The translations under genes were made by a program, and so were the position numbers. Below are positions 61,101-64,000 of a stretch of 64,000 bases of DNA, piece after piece; position 1 is the first letter of the stretch; each line of letters begins with the position of its first letter. The stretch comes from CAVXXD01 sp963765625 (GTDB taxonomy: Bacteria; Actinomycetota; Geothermincolia; Geothermincolales; Geothermincolaceae). Below the pieces are notes generated by a model. It did no database searches and was not told the origin of the DNA. It saw only the letters and a program-made list of their open reading frames with translations. Location: NCBI GenBank assembly GCA_963765625.1, contig CAVXXD010000012.1, positions 1 to 64,000 of the forward strand. The letters run 5' to 3'.

Positions 61101-64000
61101 ACGGCATGGCCCTGCGATCGGACGGGACCATAGAAGTCTGGGGAATGGACAACAGCGGCCAGGTCAGTGAAACCCCCGCCGGAGATGATTTCGTGGCCGT
61201 TTCGGCCGGATGTTTGCATAGCCTGGCCCTCAAGTCCGACGGCAGCCTGGTGGCCTGGGGGTGGGGACAGTTACAGCTTGTGTGAGCGATCCCCACCGGC
61301 AACGACTTCGTGGCGATTTCGGCGGGTCAACACCACAACCTGGCCCTCCGCTCCGACGGCAGCCTGGTGGCCTGGGGAAGCAACTATGACCCCTCTGACA
61401 GTATCTACTACGGCCAGAGTGTCGTTCCCGCGGGTAACGATTACGTGGCCATTGAAGCAGGCAGCTATCACAATCTCGCTTTGAGAGCGGACGGCTCGCT
61501 GGCTGCCTCGGGCTGCAACGACCAGAACCGCAGCACCGTACCCGCCGGCTACGACTACGTGGACATCGCGGGAGGAGGGGGCCATAGCATGGTCATCGTC
61601 CAGCATCCCGCTCCTACGGTGACCTCCATTGCACCGAACTCCGGCACCAACGAGGGGACGGTGAGTGGGGCCAGTATCGCCGGCACCGGGTTCCTGCCCG
61701 GCGCCACGGTTTCTTTGAAGAAGCTCGGCCAGAGCGACATCTGCCGGCACCAACGAGGTGGCCAACGACACCCAGATCACTTGCGACTTCGACCTGGACG
61801 GGGCGGCCACCGGTACCTGGGACGTGGTGGTCACCAACCCCGACACCCAGGAAGCGATTTGAGGTTTGGGTTCAGGGTGCAGCTGGCCTGGGGTTCTCTC
61901 AATGCCTGGGGAGACAACAGTTACTAGCCAGTGTGAAAACGTCCCCACTGGAAACGATTTCATCGCCGTCTCGGGTGGCGCCTGGCACAGCCTGGCCCTG
62001 CGCTCGGACGGGACCCTGGCAGCCTGGGGGGACGACAACTACGGCGAGGCCACTCCGCTCGCCGGCAACGACTTCGTCGCCGTCGCGGCGGGAGATGAAT
62101 TCAGCCTGGCCCTGCGCTTCCAACGGCACTGTCGCGGGCTGGGGATACAACGGGGACGGCGAGTGCAACGCGCCCGCCGGGACGACTACGTCGCCATAGC
62201 CGCGGGAGACTGGCACGGCGTCGGCTTGCGCTCCGACGGCTCTCTGGCGGCCTGGGGCTGGAACTACTATGGCCAGCTCGACAACATCCCCGCCGGCAAC
62301 GACTTCGTCGCCATCGCGGCCGGTGACTACCACAGCCTGGCCCTGCGCTCCGACGGCACCATGGCGGCCTGGGGATACGACAGCGACGGCGAGGCCACTC
62401 CGCTCGCCGGCAACGATTTCGTCGCCGTCGCCGGGGGAAACGAGTTCAGCCTGGCCTTACGATCCGACGGCACCATGGTGGGATGGGGATGGGACAGCCA
62501 GGGCCAGTGCACGCCACCCACCGGGAACGACTTCACCGCGGTTGAAGGGGGGTACGCACACGGCCTGGCCCTTGCACTCCGACGGCTCCCTGGCCGCCTG
62601 GGGGTACAACGGATACGATCAATGTAATGTGCCATCCGGAGACCAATTCGCCGCCGTTTCGGCAGGGGGCTATCACAGCCTGGCCATCGCCCAGCGCCCT
62701 GCGCCCACGGTAACGTCTATCGCGCCGAACTCCGCCACCAATGACGGAGTATTGAGCGTGACCGACCTGGCCGGCACCGGCTTCTACAACGCCGGCTACA
62801 ATGGCGCCCCCACGGTTTCTTTGAAGAAACTGGGCGAGAGCGACATCGTGGCTACCAACGTGGTGGTGGTATCGGACACGCAGATCACCTGCGACCTCGA
62901 CCTCACCGGCGCGGCCGCCGGCACCTGGGACGTGGTGGTCACCAACCACGACGGCCAGAGCGCGACCCTGGCCTTCGGCTTCAGGGTGCAGTTGGGGTGG
63001 GGTTCCCTGGAGGCCTGGGGCTACGATGATTTCGGCCAGGTCGGCAACACCCCAGCCGGCAACGACTTTGTAGCCGTGGCGGGAGGAGAGCACCACAGCC
63101 TGGCCCTGCACTCGGACGGTTCCCTCGCGTCCTGGGGGCGAGACAACTATAACCAGGTTGGCCACACCCCCACCGGCAACGACTTCGTCGCCGTGGCGGC
63201 GGGAGGCAACCACAGCCTGGCCCTGCGCTCTGACGGTTCCCTCGAGGCATGGGGCAACGATTCCAAGGGCCAGGTCGGCGAAACCCCGGCCGACAGCGGC
63301 TATGTAGCCGTCTCGGCGGGATACGAATACGGTATGGCCTTGCGTTCCGACGGCTCTATCGTGGCCTGGGGTTGCGACGATTACGGCCTGACCACGCCGC
63401 CCACCGGCAACGACTTCGTGGCCATAGACGCGGGGGACTATCACGGCCTGGCCCTGCGCGCTGACGGGTCCATGGTGGCCTGGGGCAACAACAGCTGGGG
63501 GCAGTACAGCGTCCCTACTGGCAACGACTTCGTGGCCATCTCGGCGGGAGCCTACCACAGCCTGGCCCTGCGCTCCGACGGGTCCCTTGCGTCCTGGGGC
63601 TTCGACAATCTCGGTCAGGTCACCGATACCCCCACTGGCAGCGACTTCGTGGCCGTAAGCGCGGGATTTTATCACAGCCTGGCCTTGCACCTGGATGGTA
63701 CCATCGCGGCTTGGGGGAACAACGGCTCCGGCCAAGTCGGCAACGTGCCCGCCGGGAACGATTTCTTGGCCGTCTCGGGCGGGGGCTTCCATAGCTTGGC
63801 CATCGCCCAGCACCCCGCCCCCACGGCGGGCTCTATCGATCCCGTCTATGGGATCAATGACCGGAACGGTCGCGTGACCGACTTGGCCGGCACCGGCTTT
63901 CTTCCCGGAGCCACGGTTTCTTTAAAGAAGGCCGGCCAGGCCGACATCGCCGCCACCAACGTGGTGGTGGTTTCGGACACGCTGATCACCTGCGACTTTG
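58116..64000 (+). CDS. Giant secreted protein: YVTN propeller, laminin-G-like domains, IPT/TIG and RCC1 repeats (3' end outside window)
   Basis: ATG 58116 with AAGGAGG upstream; signal peptide LKKHAVISLAVVVLMLFAPL, cleavage near GAASA. Domains in order: YVTN propeller (58230-59095; NPVTNLVYVANHGTDTVTVI), a concanavalin/laminin-G-like domain (59120-59690; FSDEFSTDTLDADWTW), a B-repeat-like domain (59700-59910; DTGYFVASVTDNG), a second laminin-G-like domain (59915-60470), then alternating IPT/TIG domains (near 60480, 61610, 62700, 63820; TSIAPASGTNES, TGFLPGATVSLKK) and RCC1-type propeller blocks (GNDFVAISAGDYHSLALRSDGSLAAWG). Frame breaks near 58390, 58815, 58890, 59340-59600, 60340, 60565, 61285, 61740, 61855, 62120 and 62570. 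Over 1,960 residues in the window. Relation to the four-module family is inferred from the shared 5' region only. Confidence 0.78.

Overview
The window is GC-rich, densely coded bacterial DNA. Membership of the Actinomycetota is likely: there is a UPF0182 multi-membrane protein, a sortase with a class-E-like Cys motif, a GerMN lipoprotein, two MoxR clusters, and many secreted proteins built on a 'W-Y-(F/L)-A-E-G' module. I associate that module with uncultured anaerobic lineages such as Geothermincolia/OPB41; this placement is inference. Anaerobic or low-potential metabolism is suggested by a 2[4Fe-4S] ferredoxin, a CooC-type nickel-insertion ATPase and an NfnA-like flavoprotein.

Layout. 1-5.2 kb: two secreted beta-propeller proteins ending in WYFAEG modules. 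5.3-12.7 kb: initiator tRNA-Met, sortase, UPF0182 protein, Sir2 deacylase, another WYFAEG protein and a DJ-1/PfpI lipoprotein. 12.7-13.8 kb: an inverted-repeat element carrying a broken REP-associated tyrosine transposase (RAYT). 13.8-16.6 kb: VWA-protein/MoxR pair. 16.7-21.6 kb: acetone carboxylase operon acxABC, followed by an amidase, a palindromic miniature element and a double VOC protein. 24.5-29.4 kb: DUF2804 protein, small unknown protein, acyltransferase, membrane protein with a long low-complexity cytoplasmic part, PHP phosphoesterase. 29.5-33.4 kb: 1,314-residue secreted propeller/beta-helix/WYFAEG protein. 33.5-38.8 kb: GerMN lipoprotein and a MoxR-DUF58-DUF4129 cluster. 39.2-44.6 kb: pseudopilin-like protein, PfkB sugar-phosphate kinase, glycerate kinase, NfnA-like flavoprotein, CooC-like ATPase, SDR. 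44.6-48.1 kb: another WYFAEG protein. 48.2-52.1 kb: FAD disulfide oxidoreductase, ferredoxin, Crp/Fnr regulator, glutaredoxin and a methionine-synthase/UROD-like barrel. 52.2-64 kb: two giant paralogous surface proteins, the second running off the window.

Three themes stand out. (1) Six complete secreted proteins each end in exactly four WYFAEG modules, with unrelated N-terminal domains in front; a seventh related protein is cut off by the window end. This looks like a combinatorial cell-surface system with a fixed four-module C-terminal unit. (2) Intergenic spaces hold at least two families of short palindromic or tandem elements (GGGGTCAG-type and GGTGACAGGCACC-type). One is clearly related to the RAYT element, whose gene has lost its HUH motif. 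(3) Many conserved genes are interrupted by one- or two-base indels, often in G/C runs and clustered in certain tracts. I read most of these as sequence or assembly errors and annotate such genes as single CDSs, noting where the frame breaks.
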